DNA of 47,427 nt from Bacteroidota bacterium (GTDB lineage: Bacteria > Bacteroidota > Bacteroidia > Cytophagales > Cyclobacteriaceae), in NCBI GenBank assembly GCA_947470895.1, contig CANIVF010000032.1, forward strand, positions 1-47,427, in the 5' to 3' direction. The first letter of the stretch is position 1; every line of letters starts with the position of its first letter. Shown in pieces: positions 9,874 to 19,588 of the stretch. The notes beneath the pieces are model-generated. The model worked only from the letters and a program-made list of their open reading frames with translations. It was not told the origin of the DNA and searched no databases. The position numbers were made by a program, and so were the translations under genes.

Positions 9874-10827
9874 ATGTCAACGTTAGTATTCCTAGAAACA
9901 TCAGAAGGAAAAATAAGAAAATCCTCATTGGAAGCGGTGTGTTATGCACATGCGATGGGAGGATCGGTCACGGCAGTTGTGTTAGGTCCGGCCGATGCAT
10001 CCGAGGTACAATCAATCGGAAAGTATGGCGCCCAAAAGGTGCTTCATGCAGCCGATTCAAAGTTGGAAAAAGGAATAGCACAGGTTTATGCTTCTGTATT
10101 AGCGCAGGCTATCAAGGATGAAAATGCTGATATTCTCATCCTCGCCAGCTCATCATTGGGTACTCCGGTGGCGGCAAAAGTTGCTGTAAAGACGGGAGCC
10201 AGTTTTGCTGCCAACGTGGTAGAATTGCCTAATCTATCCAACGGTTTTGTTGTGCGCAGGAGTATTTATACCGGAAAAGCTTTTGCTCACGTAGAATTAA
10301 AAAATCAGAAGAAGGTCATCGTCATTCGTAAGAATGCAGCCGAGATTAAAGAGGTGGGAGGCAACGCTGAGATCGTTGCATATTCGCCAACATTAAATGA
10401 AAGTGACTTTAATACCGTAATATTATCCAGTGAAAAGGCTACAGGTGATGTTTTACTTCCTGAAGCGGAGATTGTTGTGTCTGGTGGAAGAGGATTGAAA
10501 GGACCTGAACATTGGGGTATTTTGGAAGAACTTGCTAAAACGCTTCATGCAGCTACAGGCTGTAGCAAACCGGTGTCTGATATGGGATGGAGACCACATC
10601 ATGAGCACGTAGGACAAACCGGAGTGAAGGTGGCTCCACAACTCTACATCGCCATAGGAATTTCCGGAGCCATTCAGCATTTGGCGGGGGTAAACTCGAG
10701 CAAGTGCATTGTGGTGATTAACAAAGATGCCGAAGCTCCATTTTTCAAAGCAGCGGATTACGGAATAGTGGGCGATGCATTTGATGTGATCCCCAAATTG
10801 ACAGCTGCGATAAAGGCAGCTAATTGA
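9874..10827 (+). CDS. etfA: Electron transfer flavoprotein alpha subunit
   Basis: The 317-residue large ETF subunit. The N-terminal two-thirds is the ETF domain; the C-terminal FAD-binding domain begins near residue 195 with VVSGGRGLKGPEHW and continues through VSDMGWRPHHEHVGQTG and QLYIAIGISGAIQHLAG, the conserved flavin-contacting stretches. Length is normal for the family. It follows etfB after 17 bp. The next gene starts about 60 bp downstream, with no clear terminator between. Confidence 0.96.
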   Translation: MSTLVFLETSEGKIRKSSLEAVCYAHAMGGSVTAVVLGPADASEVQSIGKYGAQKVLHAADSKLEKGIAQVYASVLAQAIKDENADILILASSSLGTPVAAKVAVKTGASFAANVVELPNLSNGFVVRRSIYTGKAFAHVELKNQKKVIVIRKNAAEIKEVGGNAEIVAYSPTLNESDFNTVILSSEKATGDVLLPEAEIVVSGGRGLKGPEHWGILEELAKTLHAATGCSKPVSDMGWRPHHEHVGQTGVKVAPQLYIAIGISGAIQHLAGVNSSKCIVVINKDAEAPFFKAADYGIVGDAFDVIPKLTAAIKAAN

Positions 10828-10885
10828 TTTTCCTGTTTTTTAATTGTTGGGGTTTGGTATACTTTTTTATAAATTCAATTTTTGA

Positions 10886-11500
10886 GTGGCACCGTTGAAG
10901 AAGATTAAACTTGAAATATTAGGATTATCCTCCAGTCAATCACAGACCGGTTCTTTTGCTCTGGTATTAGGCGAAACAGAAGGTAATCGTAGGCTTCCAG
11001 TCATCATTGGAATGTTTGAAGCACAAGCAATCGCTATTGAGATCGAGAAGATCATTCCCAAACGCCCGATGACCCACGACTTATTCAAATCGTTTTCAAA
11101 TTCATTTCATTTCCATGTGGAGGAAATCGTCATTTCAGATTTGAAGGAAGGAGTATTCTTTGCGAAAATCGTTTGCTCAGATGGATTAAAGAAATCTGAA
11201 ATAGATGCACGTCCTTCTGATGCTATTGCCATCGGGTTACGTTTTGATGCTCCGATTTATACTTTCGAAACTATTCTGGCAGAAGCAGGTATTGTTCTTA
11301 CCGATCAGGAAGAGGAGGAGAAAACAGAACATAAAGCGGAACCAAAAGCCAAGGTTAAAAAAGAAATATCCAAGAAAGCAGGAGGAGATTATAAGAACTA
11401 TTCCGTAGAGAAACTTAATGACTTGCTCAAAGAGGCGATAGACAAAGAAGACTACGAAAAGGCTGCTAAAATCCGAGACGAACTAAGCAAACGCAATTAA
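10886..11500 (+). CDS. DUF151 bifunctional-nuclease-domain protein with C-terminal UVR motif
   Basis: Residues about 4-140 form a DUF151 (BFN) domain with the conserved core LPVIIGMFEAQAIAIEIE, RPMTHDLF and SEIDARPSDAIAIGLRF. After an acidic/lysine linker (about 143-170) the last 35 residues are a UVR motif (YSVEKLNDLLKEAIDKEDYE), as in UvrB/UvrC and Clp interaction regions. Family members have been described as possible nucleases, but the activity of this one cannot be inferred. The chosen start is GTG; an in-frame TTG at 10895 would give the start MKKIKLEILG and is equally plausible. It lies between etfA and the nucleoside transporter in the same direction. Confidence 0.85.
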   Translation: MAPLKKIKLEILGLSSSQSQTGSFALVLGETEGNRRLPVIIGMFEAQAIAIEIEKIIPKRPMTHDLFKSFSNSFHFHVEEIVISDLKEGVFFAKIVCSDGLKKSEIDARPSDAIAIGLRFDAPIYTFETILAEAGIVLTDQEEEEKTEHKAEPKAKVKKEISKKAGGDYKNYSVEKLNDLLKEAIDKEDYEKAAKIRDELSKRN

Positions 11501-11524
11501 AATTCTCATCCTTATTTACCAGAG

Positions 11525-12835
11525 ATGGATTATTTACGTGGCCTGGGAGGCCTGATTTTTATTATTGGCGTGGCTTACCTTCTTTCTGGAAACAGGAAAG
11601 CAATTGATTGGCGGCTTGTTTTGATAGGTATACTTATACAGTTAACATTTGGATTGATTATCGGTAAAGTTCAGTTTGCGCAAACCGCTTTCATTTACAT
11701 CAGTGAGAAGTTTGTTACGTTTCTGAGCTTTGCGGCCAAGGGTGCAGAATTTCTCTATGGAGATCTTGCCAAAAATAGCGCAGGCAATGCTGATGTAAAG
11801 CACAGTTTAGGCTTTTTGTTTGCCTTTCAGGCTTTGCCAACAGTAATCTTCTTTTCTTCTGTTACTGCAGGTTTATACTACCTGGGGGTGTTACAAAAAA
11901 TTGTGTTTGGTTTCGCGTGGATTATGGCCAGAACCATGCGTCTTTCAGGTTCTGAGAGTTTATCAGCTGCTGCTAACATCTTCATGGGGCAAACGGAAGC
12001 GCCTTTACTGGTGCGACCTTTTATTCCACGCATGACCAAATCAGAACTAAGTTGTCTTATGGTGGGAGGTATGGCCACCATAGCGGGTAGCGTGTTGGGT
12101 GCCTATGTGTCCTTTTTGGGCGGTGGAGATCCGGCCCAACAGGCTAAGTTTGCTACCTATTTGCTAAGTGCTTCTATTATGAACGCACCTGCGGCCATTG
12201 TACTTGCCAAAATATTTTTGCCCGAAACGGAGCCTGAAAAAATTGATCGGGCCTTAAAAGTAAACAAAGAGCAAATCGGTGTAAACCTGATCGATGCCAT
12301 GGCCAGTGGCGCTGCCGATGGTTTGAAGTTGGCACTTAACATTGCTGGAATGCTGTTGGCCTTCATAGCAATCATCTATGCACTCAACTGGGTTTTGGTT
12401 GATTTCGTTGGTGATTTAACTGGTTTGAATACTTTCGTAGTTCAGAATACCAATGGTGCCTATCAAGGATTTTCTTTACAGTACATTTTAGGACAGGTAT
12501 TTCGGATTTTCGCCTTCTGTATTGGCGTTAGCTGGGAAGAATCAATCTATGTAGGAAGTTTGTTGGGGCAAAAAATGGTGATCAATGAATTTGTTGCCTA
12601 TTTGGATCTTGCCAATATGAAAACGGCAGGTTTACTTAGTGAGAAATCAATACGCATTGCCACGTATGCCTTGTGTGGTTTTGCTAATTTTTCTTCCATT
12701 GCCATACAAATAGGAGGTATTGGAGGTATGGCGCCAAACCGGCAAGGCGATCTTTCCAAACTTGGCCTCAAAGCCATGATAGCAGCCTCATTGGCAACTA
12801 TGATGACGGCCACGATAGCAGGAGCAATTTTTTGA
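11525..12835 (+). CDS. Concentrative nucleoside transporter (CNT/NupC family)
   Basis: A 436-residue inner-membrane protein with about ten hydrophobic segments. Family landmarks include FMGQTEAPLLVRPF (near 158), the Gly-rich GGMATIAGSVLGAYVSFLGG (near 181) and SASIMNAPAAIVLAKIFLP (near 215), followed by GVSWEESIYVGSLLG. CNT proteins import nucleosides with a Na+ or H+ gradient. An expanded N-terminal soluble-looking stretch (residues about 60-95, SFAAKGAEFLYGDLAKNSAG) is usual for the bacterial family. It starts 25 bp after the DUF151 gene and ends 1 bp before the TMEM220-like gene, so the three appear co-transcribed. Confidence 0.93.
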   Translation: MDYLRGLGGLIFIIGVAYLLSGNRKAIDWRLVLIGILIQLTFGLIIGKVQFAQTAFIYISEKFVTFLSFAAKGAEFLYGDLAKNSAGNADVKHSLGFLFAFQALPTVIFFSSVTAGLYYLGVLQKIVFGFAWIMARTMRLSGSESLSAAANIFMGQTEAPLLVRPFIPRMTKSELSCLMVGGMATIAGSVLGAYVSFLGGGDPAQQAKFATYLLSASIMNAPAAIVLAKIFLPETEPEKIDRALKVNKEQIGVNLIDAMASGAADGLKLALNIAGMLLAFIAIIYALNWVLVDFVGDLTGLNTFVVQNTNGAYQGFSLQYILGQVFRIFAFCIGVSWEESIYVGSLLGQKMVINEFVAYLDLANMKTAGLLSEKSIRIATYALCGFANFSSIAIQIGGIGGMAPNRQGDLSKLGLKAMIAASLATMMTATIAGAIF

Positions 12836-12836
12836 T

Positions 12837-13211
12837 ATGAAGATAACGAATTTCATCCTCACGCTCATCTTTCTTTTGTTTGCTTTCGTGCAGATAAATG
12901 ATCCAGATCCTATAGTATGGATATTGATTTACGGCAATATGGCCGTGCTTTGTGTGCTAGCCATGTTTAAGATGAGGTTTGTCTATTGGCTTGGGGCATC
13001 TATCGTTCTTTATTCCATATATGCTGCTCTCTTAGTCAATGGTGCGTGGGAATGGTTGCAATCTCCCGATCACTCCTTGTTGTTTGATGACATTGCCAAA
13101 ATGCAATACCCATACATTGAAGAGACGCGAGAATTTCTGGGGCTTCTCATTTGCATTTCTGCCGGAGTATTTCATTTTCTTTCCAATAGAAAGAAGGCAA
13201 TTACTCAATGA
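12837..13211 (+). CDS. TMEM220-like small membrane protein
   Basis: 124 residues with four predicted membrane helices (about 5-20, 27-43, 48-66 and 98-115) and the N-terminal motif FAFVQINDPDPIVWILIYG that marks the transmembrane family 220. Function is not established for the family. Its start is 1 bp after the transporter stop, so it is translationally linked to that gene. Its last 11 bp overlap the 3' end of the convergent amylase gene. Confidence 0.8.
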   Translation: MKITNFILTLIFLLFAFVQINDPDPIVWILIYGNMAVLCVLAMFKMRFVYWLGASIVLYSIYAALLVNGAWEWLQSPDHSLLFDDIAKMQYPYIEETREFLGLLICISAGVFHFLSNRKKAITQ

Positions 13212-16041
13212 AAATTTTCTTTGTCTTGCATATTCCTCGTTGCTCAACCGAAAGCAGATAAACTCCTTTTGGTAAAGATTCTACATCGAAATGCAATATA
13301 TTTTCAATACTAGAGTGATGATTAATTATTCTCACTCTTCCTACTAAATCAGTGATCTTAATGGTAGCCTGATCGGGGGAGTTTTCCGACCATTGAATCA
13401 TTAATGATTTGTCTTTTACTGGATTCGGATATACTGAAAATGAATGATCAATTTCTTCTTCTACACCTGTAATAATAAAATCAATCAGCCCTGAATCAGT
13501 CGCTGGTTGCTGTAGGGTTGTATACATGCGAAACTCACCAGGAGCCAAAAGGATCGACTCATTGAGATTTGTAACACTAATAGAACTATTTCCAAAATAG
13601 TCAAACCAGCTCCCCGTTCTTGAAAAGAAGATAGTAGCATTTTGATATGAAACCGAAAAGTTCCCTATGATGACGACATCCATATTAGTTGAAGTGATTT
13701 TTATTTGACGCACATTGCCTAAAGGAATTGTTTCGATAGATCCGTTTTTGAATGTGGCCTTATTGGCTTGTACTAGTTTATTTATAGACGCAATTGTTTT
13801 ATAAAGTCTCTGGCGATCTGTATTGCTATAGTAATTTAATCCTCCTGTTCCCCAAGGTAAAGGCTTATTGTCCAGGCGACAATCACTGCTTTCTGTTCCA
13901 TTGGTGCAATAGTTGATACTTTTATCATATCCCAACTCTTCAAATTGCCAAAGCATTTTAGGGCCAGGAAGTGTGAAGAAAAATGCGGCTCCCATTTTAG
14001 CTCTGTTAAGCGCTATGTCAATATTCTTAATGTTATATGATCCCTGCGATTGACCATTTTTTATCAACTCAACCAGTTGTCTTTCTTCATCATGACTTTC
14101 CATGTAATTCACATGGGTAACACGATTTGCCTGGTTTATATTAGCGTTGCTGTTACCGGCAAGTGCACTCGAATAAGTACCCGTCATATTGCCCCATAAT
14201 AGCATACCATTATTGGCGAGAGTTGACTCTTCCGATGGATCTCCTAAATGTTCTAATATGACATATGCCTCAGGTTTTACTTTCCATATGTTATTGGCCA
14301 TACGGTTTAAAATAGTTATCCGAGATGCATCATAAGCACTCCATGCACCTGCATCGCTTGGATTATTCTTTTGTGTAAAGCCCTTTGATAAGTCAAACCT
14401 GAAACCATCAAAGTGATACTCCTTTAGCCAGTAGCTACAAACGGTATCTACAAAGTCTTGCGTGTATAGGCTTTCATGATTGAAGTCGTAACCAACATTG
14501 AAAGGATGAGTAGCGTCTCTGTTGAACCAAGGACTCTTCGCGGAAGGTTTGCCAGCCGATTTATCGAAGTACAATTGAACCATGGCATTTTGACCAAAGG
14601 CATGATTGAGCACCATATCCAGTATAACGGCAATACCTTGTTGATGCGCCTTTTGTATAAAGTCCTTCAGGTCATTTTTTGATCCATAAAATTTATCTGG
14701 CGCAAAGAAATAAGAAGGGTTATAACCCCAACTTAAATTGCCCTCAAATTCCATAATGGGCATAAGCTCTATAGCGTTTATTCCTAATCTTTTAAAGTAC
14801 AAAAGAGAATCGGCCAGATCTTTAAACCTGCGAGATCCTATGAAATCTCTTAACAATAATTCATAGACTACTAACTCTTTTTTATCAGGCGCAACCCAAC
14901 TTGATTCATTTGTCGACCAATTAAAAGGGGTTTGATTGGTTTGTAAGACAGTGGCAATTCCATATTGAGTTTTTGTATAGGTGGGTAGATTAGGATAAGT
15001 AATTGCTGGGATAGATGAATCATTATTTGGGTCGGCTACCTTATCCGCCAATGGATCTCCAATTTTAATCATTCCATCTACCCAATATTGAAAAACGTAC
15101 TCTTGCCCTGGGGTTATTCCTGTTATCTCAATCCAAAAGCGCTTCCCATCGGGCGTCTTCTTCATGAAATAGTTTTCATTCAATTGCCAATTGTTGAAAT
15201 CGCCTACGGCATAAACAAATTCCTTTTCGGGGGCCAGCAAGACAAGAGTTACTTTAGTATGATCCGAAGAATAATTGATTCCATCCTTTACTCCTAAAGG
15301 CAAAGTTTCCTCAATAATTGCTGGTCGGGTATTCAATACAAAGGCTGCAATACTTTCTACCGGCAATAAATTTATGATCGCTTTAATCTTAACGGAAATG
15401 CTTGTCGTGGAAGGTGCATAACTGGTGCTGATGGTGGAGGCATTTGATGCCACAGCTTTTGATGTATAACCATTTCCTTCATCAATCAATATCTCCAGAG
15501 ATGATGCTTCCACGGAGGTCGAGCCAGAAATAGTGATTGAACCTCCAACAGGATAAAAGACTTCTGAACTTACAGGTGAAGTAATTGAAGCATAGGGCGC
15601 TGACATCAATTTAGTAAAGATATCTGGGGTGGTCTGCTTTGATCCAGAGGCATTTCTGAATACCATGGCCAGCCAAAAGATAGTAGTGCCATCCGGAACG
15701 CCATAGTATTGGCGCAACGTAGGGGAAAGAGATATTTGCCATTTGTTGGATTGACCCGATACGGCATTCATTTGACCAACTCCGTCATCATTACCCCAAT
15801 TTCCTTTCACATATTTCCAATCGCCACCGCCAGGTGTTGTTGTATTCGTGGTAACTACACCACTATGAAAGTATATTTTTGATTCTCCCGCCAGGGAAGT
15901 ACCGTTTGCGTCAAAAGTAAGTATCACAGCCTGCTCGGCAGTCGGGTTAGTCGGAGATAGCGTTACGGATTGTCCATGCGACAGATTTAAAGTCAAAGAA
16001 AATAAGATCAGTAATGACAAATTCCATCGTTTCTTAAACAT
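13201..16041 (-). CDS. Secreted GH13 alpha-amylase with type IX sorting domain
   Basis: 946 residues. A signal peptide (LSLLILFSLTLNLSHGQ) is followed by a beta-rich N-terminal domain (about 25-145), a short Ig-like region, an E-set/CBM48-like domain (about 250-335, with VYAVGDFNNWQLNENY) and the GH13 barrel (about 385-800). Catalytic residues are visible: Asp550 in GFRFDLSKG, Glu597 in VILEHLGD and Asp651 in ESHDEER. The last ~75 residues (YPNPVKDKSLMIQW to the end) form a type A sorting domain, so the enzyme should be exported by the type IX system and cell-surface bound or released. It would cut external starch or glycogen. It diverges from the lipoprotein amylase run across 167 bp, suggesting a shared control region. 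Confidence 0.94.
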   Translation of the reverse strand: MFKKRWNLSLLILFSLTLNLSHGQSVTLSPTNPTAEQAVILTFDANGTSLAGESKIYFHSGVVTTNTTTPGGGDWKYVKGNWGNDDGVGQMNAVSGQSNKWQISLSPTLRQYYGVPDGTTIFWLAMVFRNASGSKQTTPDIFTKLMSAPYASITSPVSSEVFYPVGGSITISGSTSVEASSLEILIDEGNGYTSKAVASNASTISTSYAPSTTSISVKIKAIINLLPVESIAAFVLNTRPAIIEETLPLGVKDGINYSSDHTKVTLVLLAPEKEFVYAVGDFNNWQLNENYFMKKTPDGKRFWIEITGITPGQEYVFQYWVDGMIKIGDPLADKVADPNNDSSIPAITYPNLPTYTKTQYGIATVLQTNQTPFNWSTNESSWVAPDKKELVVYELLLRDFIGSRRFKDLADSLLYFKRLGINAIELMPIMEFEGNLSWGYNPSYFFAPDKFYGSKNDLKDFIQKAHQQGIAVILDMVLNHAFGQNAMVQLYFDKSAGKPSAKSPWFNRDATHPFNVGYDFNHESLYTQDFVDTVCSYWLKEYHFDGFRFDLSKGFTQKNNPSDAGAWSAYDASRITILNRMANNIWKVKPEAYVILEHLGDPSEESTLANNGMLLWGNMTGTYSSALAGNSNANINQANRVTHVNYMESHDEERQLVELIKNGQSQGSYNIKNIDIALNRAKMGAAFFFTLPGPKMLWQFEELGYDKSINYCTNGTESSDCRLDNKPLPWGTGGLNYYSNTDRQRLYKTIASINKLVQANKATFKNGSIETIPLGNVRQIKITSTNMDVVIIGNFSVSYQNATIFFSRTGSWFDYFGNSSISVTNLNESILLAPGEFRMYTTLQQPATDSGLIDFIITGVEEEIDHSFSVYPNPVKDKSLMIQWSENSPDQATIKITDLVGRVRIINHHSSIENILHFDVESLPKGVYLLSVEQRGICKTKKIFIE

Positions 16042-16121
16042 GATAACAGGGCTTAGTATTTAGCCTTTAATATAGGATTTTCAATTTAGATTTTAAGATA
16101 GTTTCACAGTCATACAACTTC

Positions 16122-16133
16122 GCAACCGTTTTC
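16122..16133. promoter_or_regulatory. Possible LacI-family operator between divergent amylase genes
   Basis: GCAACCGTTTTC matches the palindrome GCAAACGTTTGC, a typical LacI-family operator core, at 10 of 12 positions. It lies in the 167-bp gap between the divergent GH13 genes, 76 bp from the plus-strand start and 81 bp from the minus-strand start. A perfect CAAACGTTTG palindrome occurs at 31342-31359. No LacI-type gene is in the window, so this is tentative. Confidence 0.3.
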
Positions 16134-16208
16134 TGATAAAAGTCATATAAACCTATCTATTTTTTGTGCATTTTGGTGTGGGTACACTATTTAATTACCT
16201 TTAACAAA

Positions 16209-18002
16209 ATGAAAAAAGTAGGTTTTGCTTCGCTTCTATTGCTTTTGAGTTGTGTAACTCCAAAAGAGAAAATCCCTGATATGACAATGGTACAAAGTCA
16301 AGGAAAAAAAGTGGTCGTTTATCAAATGATGACCCGATTGTTTGGCAACCAAAATAGCACGAACAAACCGTATGGAACCCTGACTGAAAATGGAGTTGGC
16401 AAATTTAACGACATCAATGAGGTTGCGCTCAAGGGTATTAAAGAACTTGGCGTTACACATGTTTGGTATACGGGTTCATTGGAACATGCACTTCTTACAG
16501 ATTATTCGCCTGACGGTATTCTTTTGGATGATGCCGATGTGGTGAAAGGAAGAGCTGGTTCTCCTTATGCTATTAAAGATTACTATGACGTTAATCCAGA
16601 TTTGGCATTTGATGTAAAAAACAGGATGAAGGAGTTTGAGCAGCTCATCGATCGTACTCATGGTCAGGATCTTAAAGTGATAATTGATTTTGTGCCCAAC
16701 CACGTTGCGCGTGGCTATAAAAGTGATTCAAAGCCTCAGGGCATCGAAGATCTTGGTCAAGGAGATGATTTAACCGTATCGTTCAAGTCGTCCAATAATT
16801 TTTACTATTTGCCAGGACAATCGTTTCAACCACCTTCCGATTATAATTCACTCGGTACTAATCCTTTTCCTACCAAAGACAAAAAGTATACGGAGAACCC
16901 AGCCAAAGTTACAGGCAACGATCAGTTTACGGCCACGCCTGGAGTGAACGAATGGTTTGAGACCGTGAAACTTAATTACGGTGTCGATATTCAGAATGGA
17001 CGCAAAGGATATTTCGATCCGATTCCCAACACATGGGTGAAGATGAAGGATATTCTGGTATTTTGGGCAAATAAAAAAGTAGACGGCTTCCGTTGCGATA
17101 TGGCAGAAATGGTGCCTGCGGAATTTTGGAACTGGGCAATCCCCCAGGTTAAAGCGGTTAATCCCGAAATCATTTTTATCGCTGAAATTTATAATCCATC
17201 TCAGTACAGAAACTATATCACTCAGGGTAAATTCGATTTCTTGTATGACAAGGTTCAGCTCTATGATACGTTACGATTACTGATCAATAAGAAATCAAGC
17301 ACTTCGCACATTCATGGAATTCAGGAAAGTCTGAAAGGGATCAATAAGAACATGCTGCACTTCCTGGAGAATCATGATGAACAACGAATAGCATCACCAT
17401 TTTTTGCAGGAGATGCATGGAAAGCTGTTCCTGCCATGGTCATTAGTGCTACTATTGATCAAGGCCCGGTGATGATTTATTTTGGTCAGGAGGTAGGTGA
17501 ACCGGCTACCGGAAGTGAAGGCTTTTCCGGTGACGATGGCCGCACTACAATCTTTGATTATTGGGGAGTTCAGGAATATCAAAAATGGGTGAATAGTGGA
17601 AAGTATGATGGCGGATTATTAAATGTCGAACAAAAAGCATTGCGCCAGTTTTATGGCGACATACTAACCTTCGCCACACAAAGCAAAGCCATAACTCAGG
17701 GCGATTACTTTGATCTCACCAACTTTAACCTTTCCCAAGGTAACATTGTGGATGATGTACATGTTTTTGCACGTGTGCATAATGAGGAACGCCTTGTTAT
17801 TTTATCCAGCTTTGGAGATAAGGCCAAACGCGTAAGAATCAAGTTATCCGATCAAGTTGTTCAGGCATTTCAACTCAAAGCGGATGAGGATTACATTGGC
17901 CACGATATGCTACGCAGTAGTGCCGATGTAGGTCTGGACAAGTCGAGAACTTTTGAGGTAGATATTCTTCCTTATTCTTCATTCATTTTTAAAATCAAAT
18001 AA
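16209..18002 (+). CDS. GH13 alpha-amylase lipoprotein
   Basis: Starting at the ATG that gives MKKVGFASLLLLLSC, the protein has 597 residues with a lipobox and lipid-bearing Cys15, so it should be anchored in the periplasm or outer membrane. An upstream in-frame ATG at 16164 would add 15 residues before the signal and is unlikely. The GH13 barrel has Asp297 (GFRCDMAEM), Glu326 (IFIAEIYNP) and Asp390 (FLENHDEQR), and the substrate-site sequence IIDFVPNHVARGY. A C-terminal beta domain closes the protein (RVRIKLSDQVVQAFQLKAD). It is predicted to cut alpha-glucans; whether it acts as amylase or maltogenic enzyme cannot be told. It is the first gene of a seven-gene run, 6 bp before the next amylase. 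Confidence 0.92.
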   Translation: MKKVGFASLLLLLSCVTPKEKIPDMTMVQSQGKKVVVYQMMTRLFGNQNSTNKPYGTLTENGVGKFNDINEVALKGIKELGVTHVWYTGSLEHALLTDYSPDGILLDDADVVKGRAGSPYAIKDYYDVNPDLAFDVKNRMKEFEQLIDRTHGQDLKVIIDFVPNHVARGYKSDSKPQGIEDLGQGDDLTVSFKSSNNFYYLPGQSFQPPSDYNSLGTNPFPTKDKKYTENPAKVTGNDQFTATPGVNEWFETVKLNYGVDIQNGRKGYFDPIPNTWVKMKDILVFWANKKVDGFRCDMAEMVPAEFWNWAIPQVKAVNPEIIFIAEIYNPSQYRNYITQGKFDFLYDKVQLYDTLRLLINKKSSTSHIHGIQESLKGINKNMLHFLENHDEQRIASPFFAGDAWKAVPAMVISATIDQGPVMIYFGQEVGEPATGSEGFSGDDGRTTIFDYWGVQEYQKWVNSGKYDGGLLNVEQKALRQFYGDILTFATQSKAITQGDYFDLTNFNLSQGNIVDDVHVFARVHNEERLVILSSFGDKAKRVRIKLSDQVVQAFQLKADEDYIGHDMLRSSADVGLDKSRTFEVDILPYSSFIFKIK

Positions 18003-18008
18003 TCAGGT

Positions 18009-19565
18009 ATGTATAATGTTAGCAAGTGGTTCCTTTTGATTGTTTTTGCATTCGCATCATCGTGCAGCAACGAGTCAAAACAGGTATCGAATTGGCCCTA
18101 TGGAGTTAACTACGAAGTATTCGTTCGTTCCTATGCGGATAGCAATGGTGATGGCATTGGTGATTTTAATGGGCTTACCGCTAAGTTGGATTATCTTAAG
18201 GAGTTAGGAGTAGGTGGTATCTGGCTGATGCCTATTATGCCATCGCCCACCTATCACAAATACGATGTGGTGGATTATAAAGCCGTTGATCCTGAATACG
18301 GTACACAGGAAGACTTTCAAAATCTGGTTGCAGAAGCACATAAAAGAGGTATTCGGATTTTAGTCGACTTGATTGTGAATCATACTGGATCAGATCATTC
18401 TTGGTTTAAAAATGCGATAAAAGGAAAAAGTAATCCCTATAGAGATTATTATGTTTGGGCAAACAAGGATTCCGTCCGCGAGCAGATCTCTAAAAAATCA
18501 GCTTCATTGGATTCGGATAACATAACTCAATGGCATCCGGTAAATGGTGATACTTTATCAGAACATTATTACGGATTCTTTTGGGGAGGCATGCCTGATT
18601 TGAATCTGGACAATACGAAAGTTAGGAATGAGTTTGTGGAGATTGGAAAATACTGGCTAGGTGAAATGAAGGTTGACGGTTTTCGCCTCGATGCGGCAAA
18701 ACATATTTTTCCAACCGAAAGAGCTACTGACAATCATGAATTCTGGATTTGGTTCAGAAAAGAGATGCAAAAGATTAAAACTGATGTTTACCTGGTGGGA
18801 GAGGTGTGGTCCAAATCTGAAGATGTGGCGCCTTATTTAAGAGGCCTGCCTGCACTTTTTAATTTCGACATGGGCTATGCAATTACCAGTGTTGTGAGAG
18901 CAGGAAAAGACACCATTGATTTGATTAGGAAATACAAACAGATTAACGATTACTATAACAAAAGCACTACTGAATTTATTGATGCTACGTTTCTTAAGAA
19001 TCACGACCAAAACCGAATTCTTAGTGAGTTGAGTGATGATAAAAATCGCGCGCGGCTTGCAGCCGGAATTTTATTCACATTACCGGGAACACCGTATGTT
19101 TATTATGGTGAAGAAATCGGAATGTTGGGAGCGAAGCCTGATGAATATATTCGCGAGCCTTTCCTATGGGACTATGATGCCAATGATAAATCACAGACTT
19201 CCTGGGAGACTCCCAGGTATAGCAATGACGAAACAGTGGTTCCGCTATTGAAACAGAAACAAGATCCGGCTTCGCTTTATAATTTTTACATGAAATTTAT
19301 TCAGTATAGAAATTCCAGTAAAGCACTTACCTACGGAAGCATAGAGATGGCACCAATTAATATTGGTGAGGTGGTAAGTTTTATCCGTGTGAAGGATGAA
19401 GACCAGCGTTTAGTGTTACATAATGTTTCTGATGTAGAAGTTACGATTAAACTTAGTGATGCATTGGTTGATTACTCGATCATCGAGTTTGACTCATTTA
19501 ATTCAGCATCCCTTAGCAATGGGGAAGTTAGGTTACCAGCCTATGCTTCAGTAGTTTTAAAATAG
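18009..19565 (+). CDS. GH13 alpha-amylase/alpha-glucosidase lipoprotein
   Basis: 518 residues beginning with a lipoprotein signal (WFLLIVFAFASSC, Cys19). The barrel starts with the Ca-binding type motif [15 protein letters not shown] and carries Asp228 (GFRLDAAKHIF), Glu265 (YLVGEVWSK) and Asp333 (FLKNHDQNR), so the active site is intact. The subfamily pattern (GIWLMPIMPSPTYHKYDVVD and LPGTPYVYYGEEIGM) fits alpha-amylases and oligo-alpha-glucosidases that act on short maltodextrins. It would make maltose and glucose in the periplasm from products of the two other amylases. It sits 6 bp after the first lipoprotein amylase and 23 bp before glgE. Confidence 0.92.
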   Translation: MYNVSKWFLLIVFAFASSCSNESKQVSNWPYGVNYEVFVRSYADSNGDGIGDFNGLTAKLDYLKELGVGGIWLMPIMPSPTYHKYDVVDYKAVDPEYGTQEDFQNLVAEAHKRGIRILVDLIVNHTGSDHSWFKNAIKGKSNPYRDYYVWANKDSVREQISKKSASLDSDNITQWHPVNGDTLSEHYYGFFWGGMPDLNLDNTKVRNEFVEIGKYWLGEMKVDGFRLDAAKHIFPTERATDNHEFWIWFRKEMQKIKTDVYLVGEVWSKSEDVAPYLRGLPALFNFDMGYAITSVVRAGKDTIDLIRKYKQINDYYNKSTTEFIDATFLKNHDQNRILSELSDDKNRARLAAGILFTLPGTPYVYYGEEIGMLGAKPDEYIREPFLWDYDANDKSQTSWETPRYSNDETVVPLLKQKQDPASLYNFYMKFIQYRNSSKALTYGSIEMAPINIGEVVSFIRVKDEDQRLVLHNVSDVEVTIKLSDALVDYSIIEFDSFNSASLSNGEVRLPAYASVVLK

Positions 19566-19588
19566 TTGTCATTTGTAATGATAAATAG